A stretch of 64,000 nt of DNA from Halodesulfurarchaeum sp. HSR-GB (GCF_031432215.1 NZ_JAVKGN010000001.1:1908117-1972116); one strand, 5' to 3'. Shown: positions 18,492 through 27,672, counted from the stretch's first letter. Notes: generated by a model not told the origin, from the letters alone. Made by a program: numbers and translations.

Positions 18492-19214
18492 ATGGAGGTA
18501 CGGGGGATCCGCGAGTGCAAGGACTGTGGCACCCAGTGGTCGTACTACGAGACGGGGAGCCCCGCGTGTCCGGCATGTGGGAGTCTCTACAGCGTCGGGA
18601 TTTCCGATCGTGCGCTCCACACGGATCGGCCGGCCGACCTCGATCTCACGGCCGCCATCGACGCACTGGCGGACGGGGACGACCGGGCGGCCGGCGACGC
18701 CGCGGCGGAAACCGCACGGACCTACGTCCACCGGCGGGGGTTCATCAACGCCGGCGAGCTACAGCCACTCTCCGCGACCTACGTCGCGGCCCACGAGATC
18801 CGACACGTCGCGGCCCTCCTGGACCGAGCCACACCCACCGGGATCGACGGCGAGACCGTCGACCGGGAGTACGTGACGGCGCTGTTCGAAGCCGCGAGCG
18901 AGGGGCGACGCCCCCCGGCGTCGGCGGTTCCCGAATCGATGATCGGCCCCCGCGGACTCGGCGTGGCGGACGCGATCCGGGACTATCACGACGGGCTCAA
19001 GACCTGGCTCGATGGGACCGACGCCGATCGAGACGTGGATAGCTACCTCGAACGCCTCGACAGTCACGTTCGCCGGATCAGGGCTCTGGATGGCTCGATC
19101 GATCCGGCAGAAGGAGAGCGGTTATTGGCGGCAGCTAGGAGCCTCGGAGACTACCTCGCGAACGGTGATGGGGACCTGCAGGCCGTCGACGAGGCGCTCG
19201 GCGCCGTCACGTAG
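18492..19214 (+). CDS. Zinc-ribbon protein of unknown function
   Basis: A 240-residue protein beginning with a rubredoxin/TFIIB-like zinc ribbon: CKDCGTQW and CPACGSLY (two CxxC pairs in the first 33 residues). An acidic all-helical region of about 200 residues follows, with no catalytic motif recognised. The ribbon may bind nucleic acid or simply stabilise the fold. Its stop codon directly abuts glyA on the opposite strand. Known only as a haloarchaeal-type hypothetical; the function is not assigned. Confidence 0.7.
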   Translation: MEVRGIRECKDCGTQWSYYETGSPACPACGSLYSVGISDRALHTDRPADLDLTAAIDALADGDDRAAGDAAAETARTYVHRRGFINAGELQPLSATYVAAHEIRHVAALLDRATPTGIDGETVDREYVTALFEAASEGRRPPASAVPESMIGPRGLGVADAIRDYHDGLKTWLDGTDADRDVDSYLERLDSHVRRIRALDGSIDPAEGERLLAAARSLGDYLANGDGDLQAVDEALGAVT

Positions 19215-20462
19215 CTACTCGTAGAGCGGGTGATCGTCGGTAAGCCGGTCGACCTCCGCGGCGACCTCCTCGATGACGCTCGCATCGTCGATGTTGTCGA
19301 TGACCCGCCCGATCAGCTGGCCGACCTCGCGCATCTCTGCCTCCTCGAACCCACGGGTGGTGAGCGCCGGCGATCCAATACGGATTCCCGAGGGCTCTTT
19401 CGCCGAGCGGGTTTCCCCCGGAACGGTGTTCGCGTTCAGGACGATGCCCGCTTCTTCGAGGGCCTCTGCGGCGTCGTTCCCGGTAACCTCGGGGTGGGAC
19501 TCCCGGAGGTCGACCAGGATCAGATGCGTGTCGGTGCCGCCGGAGACCAGCGAGAAGCCCTGCTCCTGCATGCTCTCGCCCAGGGCGCGAGCGTTGGCGA
19601 CGACCTGCTCGATGTGCTCGTCGAACTCGGGCTCCAGGGCCTCGCCGAAGCCAACTGCCTTCCCGGCGATGTTGTGCATGAGCGGGCCGCCCTGGATCCC
19701 CGGGAACACGGTCCGGTCGATCACGTCGGCGTACTCCTCGTCGGTGAGGATCATGCCGCCACGACCGGCGCGGATCGTCTTGTGTGTCGATCCGGTGACG
19801 AAGTCGGCGATCCCGACGGGGTTGTCGTGGACGCCGGCGGCGACCAGGCCGGTAATGTGGGCCATGTCCGCCAGATGATAGGCGTCGACGGCGTCGGCGG
19901 TCTCCTGCACGCGCTCCCAGTCGACGACCCGGGGGTAAGCCGAGTACCCGGAGACGATGATGTCGGGTTCGAACTCGCGGGCGTGTTCATCGAGTCCCTC
20001 GTAGTCGATGCGACCCGTCTCGGGGTCCATCTCGTACTGTTCGACCTCGTAGAGGCTGCCCGAGAAGTTGACCGGGTGTCCGTGGCTGAGGTGACCGCCA
20101 TGTTCCAGATCCAGGGAGAGGATCTTGTCACCGGGTTCGAGCACGCTGAAGTACACGGCCATGTTGGCCTGGGTTCCGGCGTGGGGCTGCACGTTTGCGT
20201 GGTCCGCTCCCCAGAGTTCCTTCGCTCGCTCGCGGGCGAGTTCCTCGACGGTGTCGGCGTTCTCACACCCACCGTAGTAGCGCTTGCCCGGATAGCCCTC
20301 GGCGTACTTGTTGGTGAGGGCGCTGCCCTGGGCGGCGAGGACGGCCTCCGAGGCGTGATTCTCGCTGGCGATCATCGCGAGTGTATCCTGCTGTCGGGTC
20401 GTCTCGCCCTCGAGGGCGTCGGCCACTTTCGGATCGCTGGATCGGACGGGATCGAAGTCCAT
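19215..20462 (-). CDS. glyA: Serine hydroxymethyltransferase
   Basis: A 415-residue PLP enzyme that converts serine and tetrahydrofolate to glycine and methylene-tetrahydrofolate. It has IASENHASEAVLAAQGSALTNKYAEGYPGKRYYGGCE at the N-terminus (written here only as the recognisable family opening), and the PLP lysine in TGSTHKTIRAGRGG. The start at 20462 (MDFDPVRSSD) is chosen because TTACAAA lies about 26 bases upstream, giving a leaderless mRNA. An ATG 9 bases earlier is possible. It is divergent from the YcaO gene. Confidence 0.96.
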   Translation of the reverse strand: MDFDPVRSSDPKVADALEGETTRQQDTLAMIASENHASEAVLAAQGSALTNKYAEGYPGKRYYGGCENADTVEELARERAKELWGADHANVQPHAGTQANMAVYFSVLEPGDKILSLDLEHGGHLSHGHPVNFSGSLYEVEQYEMDPETGRIDYEGLDEHAREFEPDIIVSGYSAYPRVVDWERVQETADAVDAYHLADMAHITGLVAAGVHDNPVGIADFVTGSTHKTIRAGRGGMILTDEEYADVIDRTVFPGIQGGPLMHNIAGKAVGFGEALEPEFDEHIEQVVANARALGESMQEQGFSLVSGGTDTHLILVDLRESHPEVTGNDAAEALEEAGIVLNANTVPGETRSAKEPSGIRIGSPALTTRGFEEAEMREVGQLIGRVIDNIDDASVIEEVAAEVDRLTDDHPLYE

Positions 20463-20570
20463 ACCAACCATCCACACGCCACACTTTGTAAGTCTGTCTA
20501 CCGGTGTAAGATTCGGCGACTGGTCGGGGAACCCACTACCCTTTTGCCGCTGGTCGCTTTCGAACTGTCC

Positions 20571-20612
20571 ATGAACCGAACTCAGGAGGGACCGCAATGG
20601 CCGTCCTGCTGA
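20571..20612 (+). promoter_or_regulatory. Short upstream ORF (13 codons) overlapping the YcaO start
   Basis: ATG at 20571 opens a 13-codon reading frame, MNRTQEGPQWPSC, ending at TGA 20610-20612, out of frame with and overlapping the YcaO start at 20597. A CCCTTTTGCC box about 27 bases before 20571 would make this the leaderless first ORF of the transcript. It contains the strong Shine-Dalgarno sequence AGGAGGG (20584-20590) for YcaO. It could couple or control YcaO translation. Whether a peptide is made is unknown. Confidence 0.35.
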
Positions 20613-22297
20613 CCGGCGAGGGACCGGCCGTCGAGGGCGCAGCAGCGATGCTCGAGGACGCGGACGTGTCGGTCGTCCGCGGGTCGATCGACGACCTGCC
20701 GGCCGCGGACCTGGGGATCGTGGTCGGGCTGGCTGGCAGCGAGGGCTTCGAGACGGTGAACGAGTACGCCGTCGACTCGGAGACGCCCTGGATCGGGGTG
20801 GAGGTCGGCGGGATCGGCGGCGTCCCGGTCGAAGGGCTCTCCGCGGCGATCACGACCTTCCAGCCCGGCTATGTCTGCTTCGAATGTCTACAGACCCGGG
20901 TCGCGGCGAACGACGTCCCCGAGGCCGAAGAGCCCACAGCCGACCGCTCTGCGGTCCGGCTGGCCGGCTCGTTTGCCGGCATGCAGGCCCTCCAGGCCCT
21001 CTCCGGCTCGCAGGTTGCTGGTGTCGTCCTGGAAGTGCCGTACGCCGAGCGCTCGCTGCTTCCAGTTCCGGGCTGTGCACACGCCCCCGAGCGGGAGCAC
21101 GAACTCGAACTCGACGTCGTGGACCGGAGCCTCGAGGAATCGATCGAACACGCCGAATCCGCCGTGGACGACCGGCTCGGACTGGTCCCCTGGGTGGGCG
21201 AACACGATTCGTTCCCGCTCCCGTACTACCTCGCGTCGGTGACCGACACCACCGGCTTCAGCGACGGGGCGGCCCCGGATCGGGCTGCGGGGGTCGCGCC
21301 CACCTGGGACGGCGCGTTCATGAAGGCCCTCGGGGAGTCACTGGAACGGTACAGCGCGGCGATCTACCGGGAGCGAGACTTCTCGCTAGAGCCGGTCGCG
21401 TCGATCGACGGGCCGGCCCCCGAGTCGTTCGTCAGCGTCGAGCACTCACCTGGCGAGGACGAGGAGATCCCAGTCGTGCCGGGCCGTGACTTGCTCGCGG
21501 ACAGTTCGGTCTCGCTGCCCGCCGATCTGGTCCACTTCCCGCCGCCGGAGAACCGGCTCGGCCAGGCCATCACGACCGGATTGGGACTGGGGAACGGTGG
21601 CGTCGAGGCGGTTCGGTCCGGGCTCTACGAGGTAATCGAGCGGGACGCCACCATGCTCGCGTGGTACTCCAGCTTCGAGCCGCTGGGCCTGAAAGTGACC
21701 GACCCGGACTTCGAAACGATGGTCCGGCGGGCCCGCGGGGAGGGCCTCACCGTGACGCCGCTTCTGGTCACCCAGGACGTGGACGTGCCGGTCGTCGCGG
21801 TCGCCGTCCATCGCGAGGAGTTCCCACGGTTCGCGCTGGGTTCGGCGGCGGACCTGGATGCCGAGGCTGCCGCCGTCGACGCGCTTTCCGAGGCGCTCCA
21901 GAACTGGATGGAACTCCGGGGCCTCGGCCCTGACGAGGCCGAAGACGCCACCGGCGAGATCGGGGCCTACGCGAGGGCCCCGGGCGAGGCAGCGTCGCTC
22001 CTGGAGCCTGCCGAGACGGTGCCGGCCGAGACTGTCGGGCCGGACGAGGAGCTCTCGGGTCACAATGAGCTCGATGCCCTGCTCGAACGGGTCGAGGGTG
22101 CCGGACTATCGGTCTACGCGGCACCGATCACACCCCGCGACGTCGACCGGCTCGGGTTCACGGCGGTTCGGGTCCTCTCGCCGGCGGCCCAGCCGCTCTT
22201 CGTGGACGAACCCGTGTTCGGCGAGCGCGCCAGGACCGTGCCAGCGGATCTCGGCTTCGAACCGCAACTAGACCGGGCGTTCCACCCCTATCCCTAG
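20597..22297 (+). CDS. YcaO-domain protein with azoline-synthetase-like N-terminal domain
   Basis: A 566-residue protein in two halves. The N-terminal half (about 1-165) resembles the E1-like/docking part of TOMM cyclodehydratases, with cysteine pair CFEC (94, 97) and a later Cys160 (PVPGC), likely zinc ligands. The C-terminal half (about 200-566) is a YcaO ATP-dependent kinase-like domain with GESLERYSAAIYRE and GVEAVRSGLYEVIERDA. The protein ends in HPYP, similar to the proline-rich tails of azoline-forming YcaOs. YcaO enzymes activate peptide backbone amides to form azolines, thioamides or amidines. No TfuA partner or obvious precursor is adjacent. The start is set by AGGAGGG six bases upstream. 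Confidence 0.9.
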   Translation: MAVLLTGEGPAVEGAAAMLEDADVSVVRGSIDDLPAADLGIVVGLAGSEGFETVNEYAVDSETPWIGVEVGGIGGVPVEGLSAAITTFQPGYVCFECLQTRVAANDVPEAEEPTADRSAVRLAGSFAGMQALQALSGSQVAGVVLEVPYAERSLLPVPGCAHAPEREHELELDVVDRSLEESIEHAESAVDDRLGLVPWVGEHDSFPLPYYLASVTDTTGFSDGAAPDRAAGVAPTWDGAFMKALGESLERYSAAIYRERDFSLEPVASIDGPAPESFVSVEHSPGEDEEIPVVPGRDLLADSSVSLPADLVHFPPPENRLGQAITTGLGLGNGGVEAVRSGLYEVIERDATMLAWYSSFEPLGLKVTDPDFETMVRRARGEGLTVTPLLVTQDVDVPVVAVAVHREEFPRFALGSAADLDAEAAAVDALSEALQNWMELRGLGPDEAEDATGEIGAYARAPGEAASLLEPAETVPAETVGPDEELSGHNELDALLERVEGAGLSVYAAPITPRDVDRLGFTAVRVLSPAAQPLFVDEPVFGERARTVPADLGFEPQLDRAFHPYP

Positions 22298-23418
22298 ACG
22301 CCGAAGGTCGCCCGAAGCATGTCCCGAACGCCGGGACCCAGGCCGACGGCGACCACGGCGATCAAAAGCAGCGTGCTGAAGCGTGGCCCCTCGGTGATCA
22401 TCTGTTCGTCGAAGAGCCAGGTCACGATCGTCGCGGCGACGATCTTGACGAGGAGAAAGCCCCAGGCCACCCCGATGACCGCGGTGATTCCCTCGGGGAC
22501 GATGGCCACGGTGAGGTCGATGATCGCGCGGTTCGCGGGGTGTTTGGGCACCATGTCGGCGGCGAGGCCGAGTTCCGCGCCCCAGTCGATGCCGAGGACG
22601 TTCGCGACGCCATCGACGGCGTGCGCCCAGAGGATGACCGCGCCCACGACTGGCGTGCCATCGGCCACCGCAGGAACGTACTTCCTGAGTGCCCACCACC
22701 CGAGGACGGCGATCAGCGTCGCGCCGCCCATCGTGAGAATCGTGAAGGCCGGGTGGAACTCGACCTGCGGTTGCGTCACGGAGAGATAGAGGAGATACCC
22801 GAGTGAGAGCACCAGCATGCCGCTCCCGAACCCGAAAAGGGGCCACTCGAAGGAGTCGGTGTGTCCCTGATTCCGGAGCCGGAGACTCACGAGCAGGGCG
22901 GCCATGGCGAGGACGAAGACGGTGACGTAGATGAACGGGCTGATGAAAAGCGCGATCAGGGGGAACTCGATGAGTCCGGCCCCGACCGCGAGCGTGTCGT
23001 GTGCGTCCTCGACGACCCGAAGCGCGCCCCCGAATAGCATGAACGGGAGCAGCGGATAGATGAGCTGTGGCCGCTCCTCGAAGTCAAGCCGGTCGAGCAG
23101 GAAGACGATCCCGGCAAGCGCGACGAGAAGCGTAATCGCGTATCCGATCTCGGAGACGATTGTGTACCCCGGGTACGCTATCGGCCCGGCGACCCCGGAA
23201 GCGCCGGCCACCGAATCGAAGAAGATCGGATCGCCGCCGTTGTAGGCGGCCGCCTGGGCGCCGTGGGCGTCGGCAGCAACCGGGCCCCAGAAGTACTGCC
23301 ACACGAAGCCGCCGTAGACCCGCTCCGGGAAGAGCACGGAGCCACCGACCAGGACTGCCAGTATCGTCCCGACGGCCCCGGTCCAGAGACGTTCAACCTG
23401 CGTGCTCGGGAATGCCAT
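22294..23418 (-). CDS. DUF63 family integral membrane protein
   Basis: A 374-residue archaeal membrane protein with about 8-9 hydrophobic helices. It carries the DUF63 hallmarks PLLPFMLFGGALRVVEDA and LWAHAVDGVANVLGIDWG, whose acidic and His residues sit inside membrane segments. The function is unknown; the family is almost confined to Archaea. ATG 23418 is preferred over an upstream TTG. Its stop shares a CTAG with the stop of the convergent YcaO gene (4-base overlap). Confidence 0.9.
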   Translation of the reverse strand: MAFPSTQVERLWTGAVGTILAVLVGGSVLFPERVYGGFVWQYFWGPVAADAHGAQAAAYNGGDPIFFDSVAGASGVAGPIAYPGYTIVSEIGYAITLLVALAGIVFLLDRLDFEERPQLIYPLLPFMLFGGALRVVEDAHDTLAVGAGLIEFPLIALFISPFIYVTVFVLAMAALLVSLRLRNQGHTDSFEWPLFGFGSGMLVLSLGYLLYLSVTQPQVEFHPAFTILTMGGATLIAVLGWWALRKYVPAVADGTPVVGAVILWAHAVDGVANVLGIDWGAELGLAADMVPKHPANRAIIDLTVAIVPEGITAVIGVAWGFLLVKIVAATIVTWLFDEQMITEGPRFSTLLLIAVVAVGLGPGVRDMLRATFGV

Positions 23419-23460
23419 CTGTGCTGGGATGGGCAAAGCGACCGTATCAGCGTTTTGGTC

Positions 23461-24477
23461 TCACAACGATCCGGCAGCCACGGTGAGGACCCGCACGGCC
23501 CGGTCAAAGGCCCCGAGATCGAGGTGTTCGTCGGGCGTATGATCCAGATCGGAGTCACCCGGCCCGTAGGTCGCCATCGGCACGTCCCACGCTCCAGCGT
23601 AGACGTTCATGTCACTAGTTCCGGTCTTCCGCAGATGGGTGGGCTCACCTGAACACTCCCGAATACCCCGGCGGAGCGCTCCCGCAACGGGATTGCGCGG
23701 GCTCTCCATCACCGGCGGGATTTCGTCGTGCCACGCGACCGATCCCGGACCGACCGCCTCGACGGTCGATTTCACGCCCTCGATGGTTTCGCCCGGTGGG
23801 ATGCGGAACTGCGCCTCGACCTGGGCCTCAAAGGCAAAGCCGTCTGCGCTCGTCCCGCCCTCGAAGGCGACGGGCTTGGGAGTCACGCGGTCGAAGACCG
23901 AGTCCCCGTCACCGAATGCCGCCTCGACCTGACTCCACCACGCCACCGCCTGCTGGATGGCGTTCGGCTCCGGCCGCGAGGTGTGCCCGACCTCGGTTTC
24001 GACCGTATAGGTGCCCGAGAGCAGGCCCCGGTAGCCCAGGGTGATCGCATCCCACCCCGAGGGCTCGCCGTTGACGACAGCCGCTGGCGGATCACGATCC
24101 TCGATGAGGTATCTGGCCCCGGCGGAGTCAGTCTCCTCGCGCACCACCCCGACGAAGCTCACACCGGCGTTCGCGGCTGCGACCGCCATCGCCGCGAGTG
24201 GTCCTTTCGCGTCGACGCTGCCCCGGCCCCAGAGGACATCCTCCTCGACTCGGACCGGGATCTCGCCCGGCACGGTGTCCATATGCGAGGTCAAAAGCAC
24301 CGTGTCGTCGGCTGGGGCCCGGAGGTTGCCCACGTCGTCGATCCACGCCTCGCGACCTTGAGCCTCGAAGAAGGATCGCAGGCGCTTTGCGACCGCATCC
24401 TCGCTCCCCGAAACAGAAGGCGTCTCGACCAGGTTCCGGAGCAGCGCCCGGGCCTCCTTTGTGGTGACGTCGCTCAT
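23461..24477 (-). CDS. argE: [LysW]-ornithine/lysine hydrolase (M20 peptidase)
   Basis: A 338-residue zinc M20 amidohydrolase that releases ornithine (or lysine) from the carrier protein LysW at the end of LysW-dependent biosynthesis. Metal-site motifs are LLTSHMDTVPG, WGRGSVDAKGPLAAM (bridging Asp), REETDSAGARYL (catalytic Glu) and the closing TYGPGDSDLDHTPDEHL His. It is the last gene of the argC-argB-argD-argE operon and overlaps argD by 4 bases (ATGA). In haloarchaea this set most likely serves arginine, since lysine is made by the DAP route. Confidence 0.93.
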   Translation of the reverse strand: MSDVTTKEARALLRNLVETPSVSGSEDAVAKRLRSFFEAQGREAWIDDVGNLRAPADDTVLLTSHMDTVPGEIPVRVEEDVLWGRGSVDAKGPLAAMAVAAANAGVSFVGVVREETDSAGARYLIEDRDPPAAVVNGEPSGWDAITLGYRGLLSGTYTVETEVGHTSRPEPNAIQQAVAWWSQVEAAFGDGDSVFDRVTPKPVAFEGGTSADGFAFEAQVEAQFRIPPGETIEGVKSTVEAVGPGSVAWHDEIPPVMESPRNPVAGALRRGIRECSGEPTHLRKTGTSDMNVYAGAWDVPMATYGPGDSDLDHTPDEHLDLGAFDRAVRVLTVAAGSL

Positions 24478-25607
24478 TGGGCGTCGATCACGTCGCCCAT
24501 CGCTTCGACGGTCCGATCGATCTCCGCCGCAGAGACCACAAGCGGCGGCAGGAAGCGAACGACGGTCCGACCGGCGGGGAGCGCGAGGATCTGGTGGTCA
24601 AGCGCCAGGTCCCGAACCACGCGGTTCGCGCCGCGCTTCACCTCGACGCCGACCATGAGCCCCTCGCCGCGAACCTCCCGGACGGCGTCGCCGAGTTCCT
24701 CACGGAGGGCCGTCTGGAACCGGTCGCCGAGTTCCCCAGCGTGGGCTGGCAGTTCCTCGTCCCGCACCGTCTCCAGCGTGGCCGTCCCGGCTGCCGCGAT
24801 CGTCGGACCGCCGCTGAACGTCGAGCCGTGGTTGCCGGCGTCCTCGGCGATCCACTCCCTGACGGCAGTCATGCCCATGGGAAGGCCGTTCGCGATCCCC
24901 TTCGCCGCGGTGAGAATGTCGGGGGTGACCCCTGCTTTTTCGGCCGCCCACATCTGGCCGGTTCGGCCGACGCCGGTCTGGATCTCGTCGAAGATCAGGG
25001 CGGCACCGGCCTCCTCGGTCGCTTCGCGGGCGGCTTCGAGGAACCCGGGGTCCGCGGGGTTGATGCCGCCCTCCCCCTGGATCGGCTCGATTATCACCGC
25101 GGCGGTCTCCTCGTCGACGGCCGCCCGGAGTTCGGACTCGTCCTCGTAGGTCACGAAGTCAAACCCGCCGGCCAGGGGCTCGAATCCGTCGCGGTACTTG
25201 GGTTTCCAGGTCGCCGCGAGCGAGCCGAGAGTCCGGCCGTGGAAGGCGTTTTTCATCGCGAGGACCTTCGACCGGCCGGTGGCGTGGCGGGCGAACTTGA
25301 TCGCGGCCTCGTTGGCCTCGGTCCCAGAGTTGCTCAGCCAGGCGTGATCGAGCGGTTCCGGGGTGACCTCGGTCACCAACTCGTAGAGGTCCTCCCGCAC
25401 ATCGACGGGGTAGGAGCCCTGGACGTAGGTCAGGGTCGCCGCCTGGTCGCTTACGGCCTCGACGACTGCCGGGTGGGCGTGTCCCAGCGGCGTACAGGCG
25501 TAACTCGCGCCCATGTCGAGGTACTCGGTGCCCGAGTCGGCAGTGAGGGTGGTGCCGTCGCCGGACTCGATCCGGATCGGTTTGGGCGAGAAGACGAACT
25601 CGCTCAT
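24474..25607 (-). CDS. argD: [LysW]-glutamate/aminoadipate semialdehyde aminotransferase
   Basis: A 377-residue class III PLP aminotransferase. The PLP lysine is in ILTAAKGIANGLPMG; the substrate region has SYACTPLGHAHPAV and NSGTEANEAAIKFAR; EIQTGVGRTG contains the catalytic Asp/Glu region (FDEIQTG). It transfers an amino group from glutamate to the carrier-bound semialdehyde. It overlaps argE and argB by 4 bases each, so the operon is translationally coupled. Confidence 0.94.
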   Translation of the reverse strand: MSEFVFSPKPIRIESGDGTTLTADSGTEYLDMGASYACTPLGHAHPAVVEAVSDQAATLTYVQGSYPVDVREDLYELVTEVTPEPLDHAWLSNSGTEANEAAIKFARHATGRSKVLAMKNAFHGRTLGSLAATWKPKYRDGFEPLAGGFDFVTYEDESELRAAVDEETAAVIIEPIQGEGGINPADPGFLEAAREATEEAGAALIFDEIQTGVGRTGQMWAAEKAGVTPDILTAAKGIANGLPMGMTAVREWIAEDAGNHGSTFSGGPTIAAAGTATLETVRDEELPAHAGELGDRFQTALREELGDAVREVRGEGLMVGVEVKRGANRVVRDLALDHQILALPAGRTVVRFLPPLVVSAAEIDRTVEAMGDVIDAQ

Positions 25608-26428
25608 GGTTCCCCCAGGGCGCTGGGCCGAATAGTCGTTCCGTCACCGTCCAGCGCACGGTGGATCGGTTTCTCGGCGTTCGCATCGGCGATAATCACT
25701 GCCGTGGCCCCGGACTGCAGCGCCTCCTCGGCTGCCATCACCTTCCGGCCCATGAATCCCTCGGCTGCAGCCTCCAGGTCGTCGAATTCGGCCGGCGACT
25801 CGACTGTCTCGATCCGGGTCGCCGAATCGTCCGGGTCCCGATACACGCCCGAGACGTCGGTCAACTCGACCAGCGTGGCCCCGAGTGCGCCCGCGACCGC
25901 GGCCGCCGCCCGGTCAGCATCGCTGTTGACAGCGGTCCCTTCAGCAGCGTACATCGGAACCGTGACGACCGGCGTGTAACCCGCCTCGATGAGGAGTTCG
26001 AGCAGGTCGTCGTTGACCGACTCGATAGTCCCGGAGTGATCCCCGCGACGGATCTTGCGCTTGCCGTCTTCGAGGACCCGCACGGCGGATTTTCGAGTCC
26101 CGGAGAGGACCTGCCCGTCTGGCCCGGAGAGGCCGACTGCGTTGACGCCCATGGTCTGTAACTGAGTGACCAGATCCACGTTGAGTTTTCCGAAGACCAT
26201 CTTGAACACGTCCATGGTCTCGGCGTCGGTGAACCGGCCGACGACCCCACTGGGGGTTTCGACGTAGTCCGGCTCGATATCCAGGCGTTCGAGGGTCTCG
26301 TCCACGGCCGTCGAGCCTCCGTGCACCACGACGACCGGTTCGCCCGCCTCGATGAGACTCCCGATATCCGACAGGGCCCCTTCGGGATCGACGGCCCGTG
26401 CCCCGCCGATCTTGACGACGACGGTCAT
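25604..26428 (-). CDS. argB: [LysW]-glutamate/aminoadipate kinase
   Basis: A 274-residue amino-acid kinase family member that phosphorylates the gamma-carboxyl of LysW-bound glutamate. Visible motifs are VVKIGGARA at the N-terminus, VVVHGGST (nucleotide/substrate loop), NAVGLSGPDGQVL, and VPMYAAEGTAVNSDADRAAAAVA near residue 160-180. The length matches LysZ/ArgB of archaea rather than longer bacterial ArgB forms. It overlaps argC and argD by 4 bases. Confidence 0.94.
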   Translation of the reverse strand: MTVVVKIGGARAVDPEGALSDIGSLIEAGEPVVVVHGGSTAVDETLERLDIEPDYVETPSGVVGRFTDAETMDVFKMVFGKLNVDLVTQLQTMGVNAVGLSGPDGQVLSGTRKSAVRVLEDGKRKIRRGDHSGTIESVNDDLLELLIEAGYTPVVTVPMYAAEGTAVNSDADRAAAAVAGALGATLVELTDVSGVYRDPDDSATRIETVESPAEFDDLEAAAEGFMGRKVMAAEEALQSGATAVIIADANAEKPIHRALDGDGTTIRPSALGEP

Positions 26429-27465
26429 GGCGACCCAACGGGGTGCAGCCCCGTGAATCCCAGGCCGGCAGTCTCCTCGAACCCCAGTGCCACGTTCGCG
26501 GCGTGAACCGCCTGGCCCGCCGCTCCCTTCATCACGTTGTCGATGGCGCTGAAGGTGACGATACGCCCGTTGCGTTCGTCGATCTCGAACCCGAACTCGG
26601 CCATGTTCGTCCCCGCGACCGCCTTGGGCTCGGGGTAGCGGTAGACACCGCCGCCACCGGTGACGACCCGGACGAACGGCTCGTCGTCGTACGTGTCCCG
26701 AACCGCCTGCCAGATGGCTGCCTTCTCTGGCAGTTCCTCGGGGTAGAGGTGGCTCGTCGCCGCCGCGCCACGAACCATGTCGACGGCGTGAATCGTGAAC
26801 GAGACGCCCCGGCCGAGGTGCTCCTCGATTTCGGCCTCGTGGCGATGCCCAGTGGGTGCGTAGGGACGGACGACTCCCGAGCGCTCCGGATGCGAGGAGG
26901 CCGGCCCGCCACCGGCCCCGCCCTCCGAGGAGCCGACCTTCAGGTCGGCGACGACCCGGTCCTCAGGTGCGAGCAGATCGTGCTCCACGAAGGGCAGGAG
27001 CCCGAGTATCGTGGCTGTGGCGTTACAGCCCCCACTGGCGATCAGGGAGGCCCCTTCGAGCCGCTCGCGCCCCAGTTCGGGGAGTGCATAGACCGAGTCG
27101 GCGAGCAGTTCCGGGGCGACGTGGCCGTCGTACCAGGTGTCGTAATCGGCCGGATCCGAGAGGCGGAAGTCGGCACTGAGATCGACGACGGTGTCCGCGA
27201 CGGTCTGGAACTCCTCGATGCGTTCCATCGAGACGCCATGCGGGGTCGCCGTGAACAGCACGTCGACCGGCTCCAGGGCCCCCGGCTCGGAGAACCGCAG
27301 ATCGAGGTGCCGGAGATTCGGGTGGACCGAGCCGACGGTCCGGTTGGTGAACTGCCGGCTGGTCGCCGCGACCAGGGCGAAGTTCGGGTGTCCGTCGAGG
27401 AGCCGAAGCAGTTCCCCGCCCGCGAAACCGCTGCCGCCCACGACGGCGGCCGTGTACGTGTTCAT
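26425..27465 (-). CDS. argC: [LysW]-glutamyl/aminoadipyl phosphate reductase
   Basis: A 346-residue NADPH-dependent semialdehyde dehydrogenase. It has the Rossmann loop VVGGSGFAGGELLRLL, the catalytic Cys in ASGGCNATATILGLLPF and the His in TGHRHEAEI. It reduces the acyl-phosphate on LysW to the semialdehyde. It is the first gene of the operon here. A GGAGGG Shine-Dalgarno (27471-27476) sits five bases before ATG 27465, unusual for a first gene in a largely leaderless genome and consistent with a formerly internal position. Confidence 0.94.
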   Translation of the reverse strand: MNTYTAAVVGGSGFAGGELLRLLDGHPNFALVAATSRQFTNRTVGSVHPNLRHLDLRFSEPGALEPVDVLFTATPHGVSMERIEEFQTVADTVVDLSADFRLSDPADYDTWYDGHVAPELLADSVYALPELGRERLEGASLIASGGCNATATILGLLPFVEHDLLAPEDRVVADLKVGSSEGGAGGGPASSHPERSGVVRPYAPTGHRHEAEIEEHLGRGVSFTIHAVDMVRGAAATSHLYPEELPEKAAIWQAVRDTYDDEPFVRVVTGGGGVYRYPEPKAVAGTNMAEFGFEIDERNGRIVTFSAIDNVMKGAAGQAVHAANVALGFEETAGLGFTGLHPVGSP

Positions 27466-27470
27466 ACTGT

Positions 27471-27476
27471 CCCTCC
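27471..27476 (-). promoter_or_regulatory. Strong Shine-Dalgarno sequence of argC
   Basis: On the minus strand GGAGGG precedes the argC ATG by five bases, so argC needs a leader RNA. No lysW or argX gene lies upstream as in many haloarchaeal arginine clusters. An ACATATG box near 27513-27520 is a possible TATA element for the present operon. Confidence 0.5.
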
Positions 27477-27672
27477 GACCGTCGCTGTTGCGATCCGTGG
27501 AATGTCAGTCCTCATATGTGCCAACACAGAGGTGGTGCCGTCTTAGTGGTGTCGTGACGCGCAAATATATGTTGGAACCGGTTCACATGCCGCTGCTGTC
27601 GCTGATCGAAGCAGGACTGGAGCCGATCTGGGAGAGTGGATAGCCACAGCCGCTCGCGGTCTTTTTCCCCAA

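Noticed and set aside
19230..20612. 460-codon plus-strand frame over glyA
   Set aside because: Antisense to glyA, which has the PLP lysine and complete length.
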